Of a stretch of DNA of 64,000 bases, positions 10,911 through 22,600 are shown one piece after another. The position numbers were made by a program, and so were the translations under genes. The stretch is from Hemicordylus capensis (Eukaryota; Chordata; Lepidosauria; Squamata; Cordylidae): NCBI RefSeq assembly GCF_027244095.1, contig NC_069657.1:398770898-398834897 (forward strand), written 5' to 3'. Each line of letters begins with the position of its first letter. The first letter of the stretch is position 1. The notes below the pieces were generated by a model. The model saw only the letters and a program-made list of their open reading frames with translations. It was not told the DNA's origin and did not search any database.

Positions 10911-13900
10911 TAAAAAGTACTTCCTTTTGTGGCTACTAAGTTTCAAGGGATGACCCCTGGTTTTAGTATTGTGAGATAGGGAGAAAAAATCTCTCTATCC
11001 ACTCTCTCAACTCCATGTATAATTTTATACACCTCAATCATGTCTTCCCATAGTCGCCTCTTTTCTAAATTAAACTAAAGAGCCCCAGATGCTGTAGCCT
11101 AGCCACATAAGGAAGGTGCAACAGGCCCAATTATCTTGGTTGTCCTCTTCTGCACCTTTTCCAGTTCTTAAGATACAATGACCAGAACTGTACACAGTAT
11201 TCCAGATGTAGCCACACCACAGATTTGTACAAGGGCATAATAATATTAGTATTCTTATTTTCCACCCCCTTCCTAATGATCTCTAGCATGGAATTTGCCT
11301 TTTTCACAGCTGTAGTGAACTGAGTCAACACGTTCAACGAGCTGTCCATCACAACACCAAGATCTCTCTCCTGGTCAGTCACTGACAGCTCAGACTTCAT
11401 CAGTGTATGTGCGAAGTTGGGGTTTTGCCACAATATGCACCACTCTGCACTCGCTTACACTGAACTGCATTTGCCATTTTATCACCCACTCACCCAGTTG
11501 GGAGAGATCCTTTTGGAGCTCCTCACAATCTGTTGTGGATTTCACTATCCTAAATAGTTTAGTGTCATCTGCAAATCTGACCACTTCCCCCAACTTCTAG
11601 ATCATTTATGAACAAGTTAAAGAGCACTGGTCCCAGTACCTATCCCTAGGGGACCCCACTTCCTACTTCCCTCCATTGTGAAAACTTTTAAATCCCTTTA
11701 TTCCTACCCTCTGTTTCCTGTCCTTCAACCAGTTAGCAATCCACACATGTACTTGTCCCCTTATCCCATGACTGCTAAATTTACTCAAGAGCCTTTGTTG
11801 GGGAACTCTGTCAAAAGCTTTTTGGAAGTCCAAGTACACTATGTCAACTGATCACCTTTATCCACATTACACTCGCAAAGAACTCCAAAAGGTTAGTGAG
11901 GCAAAATTTGCCTTTGCAGAAGCCATGCTGGTTCTCCTTCAGCAAAGCCCGTTCTTCTATATGTTTAACTATTTTGTCCTTGAGAATGCTTTCCATCAAT
12001 TTACCCAGCACCAAAGTTAAGCTAACCAGCCTGTAATTTCCTGGATCCCCCTTGGATCCCTTTTTGAAAATCGGAGTTACATTGGCTACTTTCTAGTCCT
12101 CTGGTGCAGATCCTGATTGTAGGGACAAGTTGCATATTTTTGCTAGGAGATCAGCAATTTCACATTTGAGTTCCTTCAGAACTCTTGGGTAGATGCCATC
12201 TGGCCCTGGCAATTTGTTAATTTTTAGTTTTTCAAGACAGTTTAGAACATCTTCCCCCATAAGCTCAAATTGGCCCAGTTCTTCACCCTCTAAACCAGAG
12301 AAGCTCAGTTCTGGAGGGGGGGAAATGGTCAGTATCCTCTGCCGTGAAGACAGATGCAAACTCCTTGTCCTCCTTAATAATCCCTTTCATGCCCTCATCA
12401 AAGGGTTCAACCTGCTCCCTTGCAGGTTTTCTGCATCTAATGTATTTAAAGGAATTTTTGTTATTCCCCTTGACACTTCTAGCTCCCCAAACTCTCTTTC
12501 TGCATCTCTTATTGTCTCCTTTCATTCCTTTTGCCAGAGTTTATGTTCCTTGCTGTTCTCTTCTTTTGGGCAGGGCTTCCATTTTCTGAAGAAAGTCTTC
12601 TTCCCTTGTATAGCTTCCCTGATTCTACTTGTTAGCCACGCTGGCTTTCTCCTGAATTTGGTGGTACCTTTCCTCATTCTTAGTATACATTCCAACTGAG
12701 CTTCTATCATTATGGTTTTGAATAAGTTCCATGCTTTCTGGAGTGGTTTGATCCTCCTGACTTTCCCTTTAAGCTTATTTTTATCAGTTCCCTCATTTTT
12801 GAGACGTTTCCTCTTCTGAAGTCCAACACATCTGTGTTGGTCTTCTTTGGCAACACTCTACTCGCATATAAGCTGAACTGGATCACATGATGGTCTCTGT
12901 TCCCCAAGGATTCTGCAACTCTGACATCTCACACCAGGTCCTGGGCACCACTCAGGATTAAGTCCAAGGTTGCCTTCTCTCTGGTTGATCCCGCAACCAA
13001 CTGTGGCACAGTAATTTAGCATGTCTAGAAATCTGGCCTCTTTCATTACCTGAATGTAAATTTATCCAGTCTATGTGTGGGTAATTAAAGTCATCCATTA
13101 CTACAGCTCTTCCCCTCTTTCACACCTCTCTGATTTGCTTCTCCAACTCCAGGTCAATCTCAACATTTTGATCTGGAGGGCAATAGCACAGCCCTAGTAA
13201 CACTTTTCCTTTCAGTCCTCGTTTTGTCACCCATAATGATTCTGTGGATGACTCTGATCCCCCTAGGCTTTCTAGCTTGTTGGATTCTATCACTTCTTTA
13301 ATATACAGTGCTAGTCCACCACCAATCTGCCCCTCCTTGTCCTTTCTGTCGAGTTCATATCAAAAAGTAAGTGTCCTATTGCTTCTTACAATTACACCAA
13401 GTTTCCATTATGCCCACTATATCTATGTTTTATTTAGAAACCAAGCATTCCAGCTTGCCAATCTTGGCTCGGAGGCTTCTGGCATTGGTATATAGACACC
13501 TGTACGTCAAGTCTCTTACCTGGTGTTGGTGTGTGCTATCTCCCTTATTGTCATCTGACCAGATGTTCTCTGCTCTACTCCTGGTTCTACTCTATCCTCT
13601 TCTGGTTTATATGAAACAATTGCACCCTCACACCTTAGAGGATTTTGCTTGCCAAACCAGATACCACCCAGTTCCTGTAGGCAATCCCCAAGGCTTCATT
13701 TTAAAAGCTGTTCTTTTTAATTTTAAGTGCCAGCAGTCTGGTTCTATCTTGGTTGAAGTAGAGCCCGTTACTTTTGAAAAGGCTTTGCTTGCCCCAAAAT
13801 GTATCACAGTGCCTAACGAATCTAAACGCCTCCTCCTGGCACCACTGTCTCATCCATGCAGTGAGATCCCCTCAGCTCTGCCTGTCTTGCTGGCCCCGTG

Positions 13901-15060
13901 CATGGAACTGGTAGCACTTTAGAGAACAATACCCTGGGGGTCCTGGACTTCAATCTGCTACCAAGCAACCTAAATTTGGCATCCAGGAGCCCCTGACTGC
14001 ATTTCCCAACATTGTTGGTGCCAATGTGCACCATGACAGCTGCTTCCTCCCCAGCACTGCTTAACAGCCTATATAGATGCAGTGTGATGTCTACAACCTT
14101 GCCAGGCAGGCAAGTCACAGTGTGGTCTACTAGGTCACAAACACGTCTCTCTATGTCCCTAATGATCAAATCACCCAAGGAGGAGTATCCTGTGAGAGAG
14201 AATATGGGCACATCTCCCAAGGAAGGGGTCCATGCTAAGAGTGTGTTTCCTTCTTCCTCAGACTGATGTCCTCCTTCCCTGAGACCTTCATTCTCCATGA
14301 GGCTCCATCAGCCTGGGAGTAGGATGCCTGTAAGTTCTCATCAACACACCTCTCTGCCTCCTTGAACTTCTCCAGGTCAGCCACCTTGGTCAGCCTTCTT
14401 GTTCTGCCCCTCAGGCAGATAGTCATACATGGAACACTCCATGCAATACATAGGGAAGCACCCTCTTCTCTGCTTGCATTTTACCTTCGTAACTGGTATG
14501 ACGGGCTATTTAGAATTTATAGAGCTTGTTCACTTGAAAGCTAAATCAAGGTGAAGTTGTCAGCTGAGTACAGGGTTTTAAGCTCTGTCTTCCAATAAAA
14601 TTACAAGTGGGTAGTACTCACCTCGTTATGATGAGTGTCTCCTCTGTGATGAGAGGAACCACTTGTGTGCCTCTCCACACAGTTCCCCACCTCCTTCAAT
14701 ATCTGTTTGTAAACCCCTGTTAGCAAAGCTACCCTGGTCTGAGTCTCGTCTTGTCATAAGCTCCTTCTGAACCGAGGAAACTCAGGAATGTGGCCCTTCC
14801 CTGCAGCTGTATGACTCACTTGCAGCTAATCCCCACCCACTGTCTCTCTATAGTACAACTGAAACTGAAACTAATCAGCCAGAAATCAAACTCTAGGAAA
14901 GCCTAGCCCTAAACAAGTTTACCTTGTCCTTTTCCTTGTTGATTTATTTATTGTCTTGCTTGCTTGCTTGCTTGCTTGTTGTTCCTTCAAAGAAATCAAA
15001 CTTGTTACCTGCTCTGGTCCGAGTCTTGTCTTGTCAAGAGCTCCTTCCAAACTTCCTGCG
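10910..15060 (-). mobile_element. CR1 LINE, nearly full length, lacking its 3' tail
   Basis: Minus strand, 3' to 5': the C-terminal RT part (SELSVTDQERDLGVVMDSSL), the catalytic box RFADDTKLF near 11570, the RT start (CLEKLKINKLPGPDGIYPRV near 12200), the endonuclease region (about 12700-13650), and ORF1 with an SGNH-esterase-like segment (SLTGYSSLGDLI, VVDITLHLYRLL, VMVHIGTNNVGKCS) at 13840-14300. A 5' UTR extends to about 15060. Frames carry many stops and shifts. The last 330 bp or so of a CR1 (seen at 22631-23043) is missing at the left end. Confidence 0.87.
14955..14982. repeat. CTTG microsatellite
   Basis: About six perfect CTTG units inside the CR1 5' UTR region. Similar ~50-bp segments with GTCTTGTCATAAGCTCCTTC-type sequence lie on both sides (about 14735 and 15020), which suggests tandem 5' UTR units. 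Confidence 0.6.
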
Positions 15061-17398
15061 CAACATGTATCCATGAGGTTCCTCTTCTGCTAACAATAGG
15101 ACAGCTTTCTAGAGCACTTCAACCACAAAAGGACTTTCTACCAGTACCACTTGTATGAGAATTGTTAAGTGTGGAAAAGTATCAACTTCTTCAGTACTGC
15201 AGGTATACTTGCCCTTTAACATCAAATGCAAAATACAACCCGCTCCACTTTTTCAAAGAGCAAACTGATATTAATGACACCAAGGTAAGCCACACAAAGC
15301 TCTCACCTTCTCTATTCTTACTGTGCTTGTATCTTCCTCTACTTCATACAGAGCACCCAAGCATTCTTTCACAGAGGTGTTATAGAAACTTGATCCAAAT
15401 GCTTTTGATAAAAGCATACTTCAAAAGTAGTATTACTGAAATTGTAGCTATGGTTGAGATCCACCTCCTGCCATGTGAGCAGAAAGCACTTCCATGCATG
15501 AATGGGAGAAGAAGAGCCATTTCCTTCAGCAAGCAGCCCCTTGTCCTTATGCAATACCACTCAAAAGTTAGGAAGAGGGGGCTTTTCAGGGGACTGCCAC
15601 TGTAAGCATTAGTTGAAAAGCCCACACAAACCACCAGAATTCCATGCACAGCAGTCTGAATCCTGATCTATATATTTTGTTATCAATTTGGTCCTTTCAA
15701 TTGGAAGATTTACTTCCCCCTCAATCACCAATTTTAGCATAAGGAAATTTCCATTCTTGATACTTGGCTTGGACCCTGAGAATTGCAAGCAGAATTCAGC
15801 TCCCAGAATCGGATTTTCATATTTCCTGCTGTGTCTCTAAGTTTCCACCCAAATCCACTCCCGAAAGAGTTACTGGACCTCCATGGAGTTATGCAGTATG
15901 GGTGTCTGCAGCTGTGGCGGAATGAGCAGACACTGTACCTCACATGCCTTTTGCTCATGCTAGGCCTTAGATGAACCCAAGCCAATGTCTATGATGGCAC
16001 TATGAATGCATGACATACTTTTAGAAGCACCTTAATTCATCAGCAACATGTTATCAAGTTACTAATGATCCATGACAAAAGATCCAAAAGGCCACAAAGG
16101 CAGAACCATTCAAACAGAGGCTCCCCACACAATTACTTGCACAAAACAGACTTCAGGTGCCTTGAACAGAAAATAGATGCACGTACAGGGAGTATTTTAT
16201 TTTTAATTATCCCATGCTTTTCTAGCAAGACGTTTGTGACCCAAAGCAGCTTACCTTTCTAAGAACACAGCACTGGAATAACATGTGTGAAAAACAGTAA
16301 CTCAAGTTAACACAAGCAAGGTCACATGACAGGGGAGGGGGCGGTGTGGGGCAGAGGAGAGAGGTAACTAGCCAACAATGCCTGCAAGAAAATTCCCCTC
16401 CTTGTACCAAACATGGAGATCAGCCAGGTCTTGAGTAGGAGTGAGGCCCAGTAACCAAATCCGGAACAGGGAACAGTGAAGTTTAAGACTAACCTCAGGC
16501 TCTTAGATGGATTTTTATAGGTCTTTAATCTCAGAGGCCAGTAACAAACAATACATAGCTACACTACACAGGAAACAGTTCTAATCCACAAAGGTATTAT
16601 TTCCCTCCTTTGTTCTATAAGATGGAGCAGTTTGTTGCAATCCTTTTTCATTTCCACTGTTTTACATCTTTTTATACAGCCACACTGATCCTACACAACA
16701 GGAATAGAAGAATTAAGCAGCTATCACCTCCATTATCACCCTTCCATTCCACTTGCAAAGTGAAGCTTCTACAGGGGAGGATAAATATTTCATGCTAAAT
16801 CTGGGCCCACCAAAAGCTACCCAAAGAACTATGGCATTGACACGAAATTATAATGGTAGAAACCTTAAGGTGTTTTATCTTCAACTACCTTGCCAGAGTG
16901 AAATACTGTCCTAGTGAAGAACCAGACATATGACATTAAGCATCACCAACTAACTGGTTGTAAAGGCCATTTAAAACCACTACTCTAGTATGTGTGCTGC
17001 AGATATTTGGAACCAAAAATTCTGCTGCACATACAGAAGGCACTTCTAGTTGCAGCCCTCTACAATACCTAAAAGCGGCTCTGTAGAGTTTCTTGACCAT
17101 CTGGAACCGGTTTACAAGTGACATGAAGAAGTGTAGATGGGGAGGGAAATTAGTAATCCCTCTCTGAACAAACAGAAGTGCCTTCCACAGTCAACAGTAG
17201 TAACCAAGAAAAGGAATGACAAATTAACGAAACACCAGTTGCATCAAAGTCATACTGGGCATCTCATGCCGTTCTTTCCCTCTCTCTGGTTCCATTCCCA
17301 AAAAGCATCAATGTGGTCCTGGCAAGCATTCTACCATATTGGTCTCCACTGACTGTACTGTATGGGTGAAGACAAGAGGGTGCACAACGAAATAAAGT
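15061..17398. other. BTBD9 intron, no gene recognised
   Basis: A 147-codon open stretch at 15162-15605 has no family features and no splice logic. A degraded retroposon-like tail occurs near 16195-16260. Nothing else is supported. Confidence 0.4.
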
Positions 17399-17612
17399 TT
17401 TAACAAAACAAGCTCTTAAAGTGATTTACCCAGGGTGGGGGCAGTTTCCTGTTCCCAAATGGGCTCATAGTCTAAAAAGAAAGTCAAAATGGACTGCACA
17501 ACAACCAATGGAGGGACATTGTGCTGGGGTTGAATAGGAACAGTGCTCTCACCATGCTAAAATAACAGACAGTCATGACTTTAAAATGGGCCTCTTTTGC
17601 CCAGTTAGCAGG
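17399..17612 (-). mobile_element. L2-tailed short retroposon (head CCTGCTAACTGGGCAAA), old copy
   Basis: The complement reads CCCCTGCTAACTGGGCAAA...GGCCCATTTTAAAG, then CTATTCAACCCCAGCACA, then TTTTTAGACTATGAGCCC. This is the same order as 61893-62152 but more diverged. Confidence 0.6.
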
Positions 17613-18835
17613 GGAGATATGCTCCCTTATGTATCTTTTCTCCAGACTCTTGCACTTCCAGAGGCTACTACCATCAGTTTGATGACCAGCTTGTCTCCCT
17701 AGAATTTGTTCTAAATTTTGATTTATAAGCAAGTAATGCAAGTGTAAACTGCATTCAGTATTTTACAAGACACTTTTTAAAAAAAATTCAACTTGTATTA
17801 TGTTTTTCAGGCCACTTCTGCTTTGAGTCACTATCATGAACCCCAGGATGACTTCAAAGAAAAGCAGTAAGAACTGCATTCCCTGAAGACTTCTTGCATG
17901 TCACTCAGATTTTATCCCCTAGAGCTTTTACATTTTGTGTAATTTGATCCCCATCACCCACCACCAAGATTAGAAAAAGATGTAACAATATTCTAGAAAC
18001 CCAAGAACCACCTTATGTGTACCATGGGACATGTACAAGCCCCACATAAAGATGAGGGGGGAAATAATAATGTTTTTCCAGATCAGAGTTAATCTTGCAT
18101 AATATATCACTGTCTCAACTGTTAAACGGTAGAAGTTTACTGAAGGACAAAATTACATTTTCATTTAATATTACACTGCTAAATTGTAGCTGCCTGGATA
18201 ATGAAAAAGGAGTATCTTCTATAAGAAAAAAAAGTGGTACGAATGAAAGTTTCTCTTGGTTCTCTGTCAAGGTCTACCTTTTATCTTCCTTTCTTTTTTT
18301 TTTTAAAGCTGTGCTTAAAATCAGTTATCTACATGCTAATCACATCTCATCATTATTATTCCTGTAATAATGAACTGTTTGAGAATACCATTAACTAGAG
18401 AAGTTTTAGTTACCTGGTGAGTATGTAAGCTCCTATTTTGTTCCTTTTTGGCCTTCAGCATAACTTTTCCAAGATTTAGAACCAATATTCATACCAGCAC
18501 TTAAAAAATAAAATTACTCTCTACAATGATTACAAGATACACTAAACTACATACTATGTTCTTGTGGGGCTGAAAGAAGATCAAGTATTACAACCATATA
18601 AATAACTGGTACACAAATTATTATGAATAAGGATTTGGGGGAGGGATACAAGAAGGAGAAAGAGAAATTGCCACACTTGGATGCATGATGTTCAACAACC
18701 ATCATCACATAGCTATCTGTATAATTGGCTTGGTGGTTCTAAATCCTAATTCCTGGAAACAGTCATCTTAATGCAAAATCTGAATGATTCATATCCAAAC
18801 GGAACTACATCAAGATAATCATATTATGCACTAAC
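17613..18835. other. BTBD9 intron next to exon 5, nothing recognised
   Basis: AT-rich single-copy-looking DNA. No repeats or coding signals beyond the GTTAGT donor at its right edge. Confidence 0.4.
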
Positions 18836-18955
18836 CTGCAGACACGGGCAGGAAAATACAATTTTTGCCACGACCGACAGAGGTATTTGGAGTGATCAAT
18901 TACACGAATCCAGTCCAGTTCATCCATGGACACCTCAATATAATAGGAGTAAGAC
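18836..18955 (-). CDS. BTBD9: BTBD9 fifth coding exon (residues 345-384)
   Basis: This exon is not visible as a long open frame but is clear by content: SYSYYIEVSMDELDWIRVID and WQKLYFPARVC, bounded by AG at 18957-18956 and GT at 18835-18834. It ends in phase 2, as expected before the next family exon (human YIRIVGTHN), which lies outside the window. Confidence 0.93.
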
Positions 18956-19593
18956 CTTTGAACAGCAAATATATTTTTTTAAAAATATCCATATAGCAAA
19001 TTCACACGCACAATATATTTTATAACTCTTAATGGCTGACTACATTAAGGTCATCCGAACTCCACAGAACAACATTAAGCTAAAATGTCCAGTGAACTAC
19101 ACTTTTAGTAGCAATATAAACTGTATTCATTTTTAAAACACACCAAGGCTGCAGTTCCCACAGATATTATTTGCATCACAGGTACATCAGAAACTGAAAT
19201 TTAATTACATGCTAAAATACTTTGAGATTTTTAATAGCAAGCTTCACAATCTAATCAAGTGAAGCCATCTTCCTTGATGGAACATTAAATGCCAACATTA
19301 ACACACCCAAGTCATAAAAATATCATCTTTATTCCACTTTCATGGGCTAAGTTTAAATCTGAGCCACAGTAGTTATTTCTATTGCAATATCTTCAAGTAA
19401 TCCTAAGTGAGACTTAGCAGACCATAAACAGCACATAATGAAGAGAGTGAAATTCCTGGAAAATCTGCGGTCATACCTTCCATGAAAGGAGGTCACTCAG
19501 GGAGCTGCTCTAGGGAGGAAGCAGCAGGGAAGGTTACTTCCACATTGTGCCATTGTACCTGTGCTACTTGGGATACAACCCATTATTATTATG

Positions 19594-19624
<31 letters not shown>

Positions 19625-22600
19625 AGAGAACCTCGTTATTCGCAGAACCACTATTTGTGTATCCGCAGGTTGTCTAATAGACATAGACACCTGTTTCCAG
19701 TATTCAGAGAGACGAAAGAATTAAAATGCACATATCCATGGTTCTGTGGTCACTTCTGCCCACCGTTTTGTTCAAAGGAGTGATTTTGTGGCTCGTTTTG
19801 AAAATCATCAGACTTTTCCCCATGATTTTTTGCAGTTTTGGGGGGCATTTTGGGGGCATTCGTGGGCATATGTAGACCCTGCACAGAATGCCACAAAGGG
19901 GTTTTTTTGCCCTTTTTTATGTACTTTCCCCTCCATCCTGGAACCTAACCCTCCTTTCCCTTTATCAGTAATGCCTCATTACTTGCGGTTCCGTTAACCA
20001 CAGTAGTAGGCGAGGAACAGAACCCCTGAAAATAATGAGGTTCTCCTGCAAATAATGAGGTTCCCCTTTTAAAAAAAAGGTTCTCAAGTGGTTTAACTTA
20101 GGGGGAAATGGAAAAGATGGTTCCCTGTCCCAAAAGTGGTTCACAAACACACACAAAGGAAAAAGTAGCAAACAGTCACTACTTTGGGATTCATAGAGAA
20201 AATTGCTATTCCCATGCTAAATATATATTTTTAAAAATCACAACTTAAAATGGTACTCTTTGCTCGGTTGACGGAGGTCTCTTGATTTAATCCACTGTAT
20301 CCAAGACATCTCTCTTTTTACCTGATCCTACAAATTAATTATTCTGACATTAGATACTAGACATCTGCAATGGGCATGGTACGTTATTCTTGTTTTCCTT
20401 TTTGTACAAGTTCCTACTGTTAAGTAAACAGACATTCCATCTGTTACGAGATAGATAGGTATGCGTACATATGTATATACATGCAATAGTTTAGCACATT
20501 TTGAAGCACTCTCATAGGATGTTGAAAAAGATAAATTTTTCTTCTTAACTCCAGAAGTTATGGCTGCAATTCTAAGTAGGGACAGTACCAAAGAACACTG
20601 CCACAGAAAAATAAAGTTATCTGACAGGAACTTGTCTTGATCCTAGCTTTTCCTGCAGCACTGTAGGAGAAAGCCTGGTTTCTTAAACAAGAAGACATTT
20701 AACAGAAATTAACTCAATACCACAACTTCAAGGTAGCTTAACCTGGTCTAATGGATTTCCTTGCAAGCAGACTGAACCTACCTGCTATCACGGTCCCATA
20801 GCAGTATTCTTATGTGGTTGATTATAGATGGCTGACCTAATTTAATTTCAATACCAGAACGGCAATCATCATCAATGGGGTGTCGGGAAAATCCATGATC
20901 CAAATCATAGTTTTGTGTGTCTCCATCTAACAACGCAGATTTCAATTCTCCTTTAACTACTTGGGCTCCATACTTCATTGTGGCAATGTTTTCACCTGGT
21001 ACTAAAAGGGAAAAAATTTTTTAATTGTGCTTTTCCTACACAAAAAGAACCAATCAACTGCAGGACTTTACCAAGTCATCCTTCCTATATAACCAAGCGT
21101 TCATCGCCTGGACAAAGCCACTGCCTTTCTTGTAATTTTCTTGAAAGTTTGCCTATTTTCTCCAAACAAAAAAGGCAATTGTTTCAAAATATTAGCAAAG
21201 TGGGCACCTTTCTACTTGCAACTAATTCACTTGAGAGCAACGTCATGCACCATAGTCATGACTGACTGGATTTCAGCCAAACTTGGCTCCGGCTAACTTC
21301 TGTTGGATTGTGCTCATACTGTTCAAAAAGGTATTTCTGCTGTTGCTCATAATGTTGTATTTATAAAAGATGTATAGAGTGTCAATTCTGTAAACAAAAC
21401 ATCAAGTTAAGTCTAAGATTATATAATAAGCCCATCAGAAATCCTCCTAGTGGTAGCAGTCATAGAGAACAGGAAGGAAAAGAAAACTGCCATATTAATT
21501 AAGACTTGTAAAAGCTAAAGTTCAAGGAGTTGCAATGTTTCAGAAATAATTGGGATGGAACATATTTTAAAGAGTCCTTTAAAGACAAACAATGGATAGC
21601 ATCTAGACTAGTACTTCTATTAATGGAACAAGTTCCACTTGTGCAATAAGGAGATGATGTTCTCCAAACCCACCTCCTTTCTTCTACTGTCCTCTGCAGC
21701 TACCAAAAATCTTTTCCTGAAGGTCCCCCAACCCTTCAGGACTATGGATGTGCACAGAACCAGGCAGGGGTAGCTTGATAGCCTGTGGGGGGTCTCACTT
21801 TAAGGGTGGGGGAGGGTGCACTTACCCCTCCCTCCGCTTTCCGCCTGCCAGTGCCCGGTATTTTAAACGTCCTATGGGGCAGCAATGTACTTCCCTGCCG
21901 CCCCGTTTACTCTTCGGCTGGAAATAGCTGGCGCATGTGCCATCATCTCTCCTCCTTGTGCAAACTGAACTTATTCCATTCAGAAAAATACTAGTCTGGA
22001 TGCTACCCACTGAGTACAAATGCTATGCTATTCAACTAATTAACTAGAAACAAATTAATTCACAGAAAGTGGTGCTATATCAGAGGGTTAAGATTCTGAA
22101 GAATGAACAAGTATAGAGGCCAAGCATTTCTGCTAATAAATATTAACTTAGAATCAACTGATAGGCCAAGGCAACTTTTAGTTACAGAAACACACATAAA
22201 ATGAACCCATTGCAAGTTCGGAAACATTGAGGCTTACTTAACATGCCCCTGTAGTTGAGGTCCATGTCCCGACTTTCAGAACGAACTTTAATGGCATCCA
22301 GAATGGCATCAGGTGACAGCAATCCAGAAGGCCTTACAACATTTAAAAGCTCTGTCAAGCTCATTAGTGGCAATCTTACTGCCTGCATAATTTCAGCATG
22401 ATTTTCCTTGGGGTTGTGTTTACACCAATTTATCAAGGCTTGGAAAATATCCTTTTCAGGAGCAGCAAATGAATCCCTCAATACAATACTGAGAAGAGCT
22501 GGCTAAAAAGTAAGAGAAAACACACATTAAAATAGAACTAAATTATAACAACTTTAAACACACAGTAGTTAATTCTAAAGTCAACTTAAGTGGTGCAGTG

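Noticed and set aside
12193-12699. 168-codon plus-strand open frame, Ser/Phe-rich
   Set aside because: It is the antisense of CR1 endonuclease/RT coding on the minus strand.
14700-15060. Repeated GTCTTGTC…AGCTCCTTC segments as a CRISPR-like array
   Set aside because: Only two diverged units in a CR1 5' UTR in a vertebrate genome.
15162-15605. 147-codon open frame in a BTBD9 intron
   Set aside because: No domain, no repeat in composition, no splice context; length is compatible with chance.
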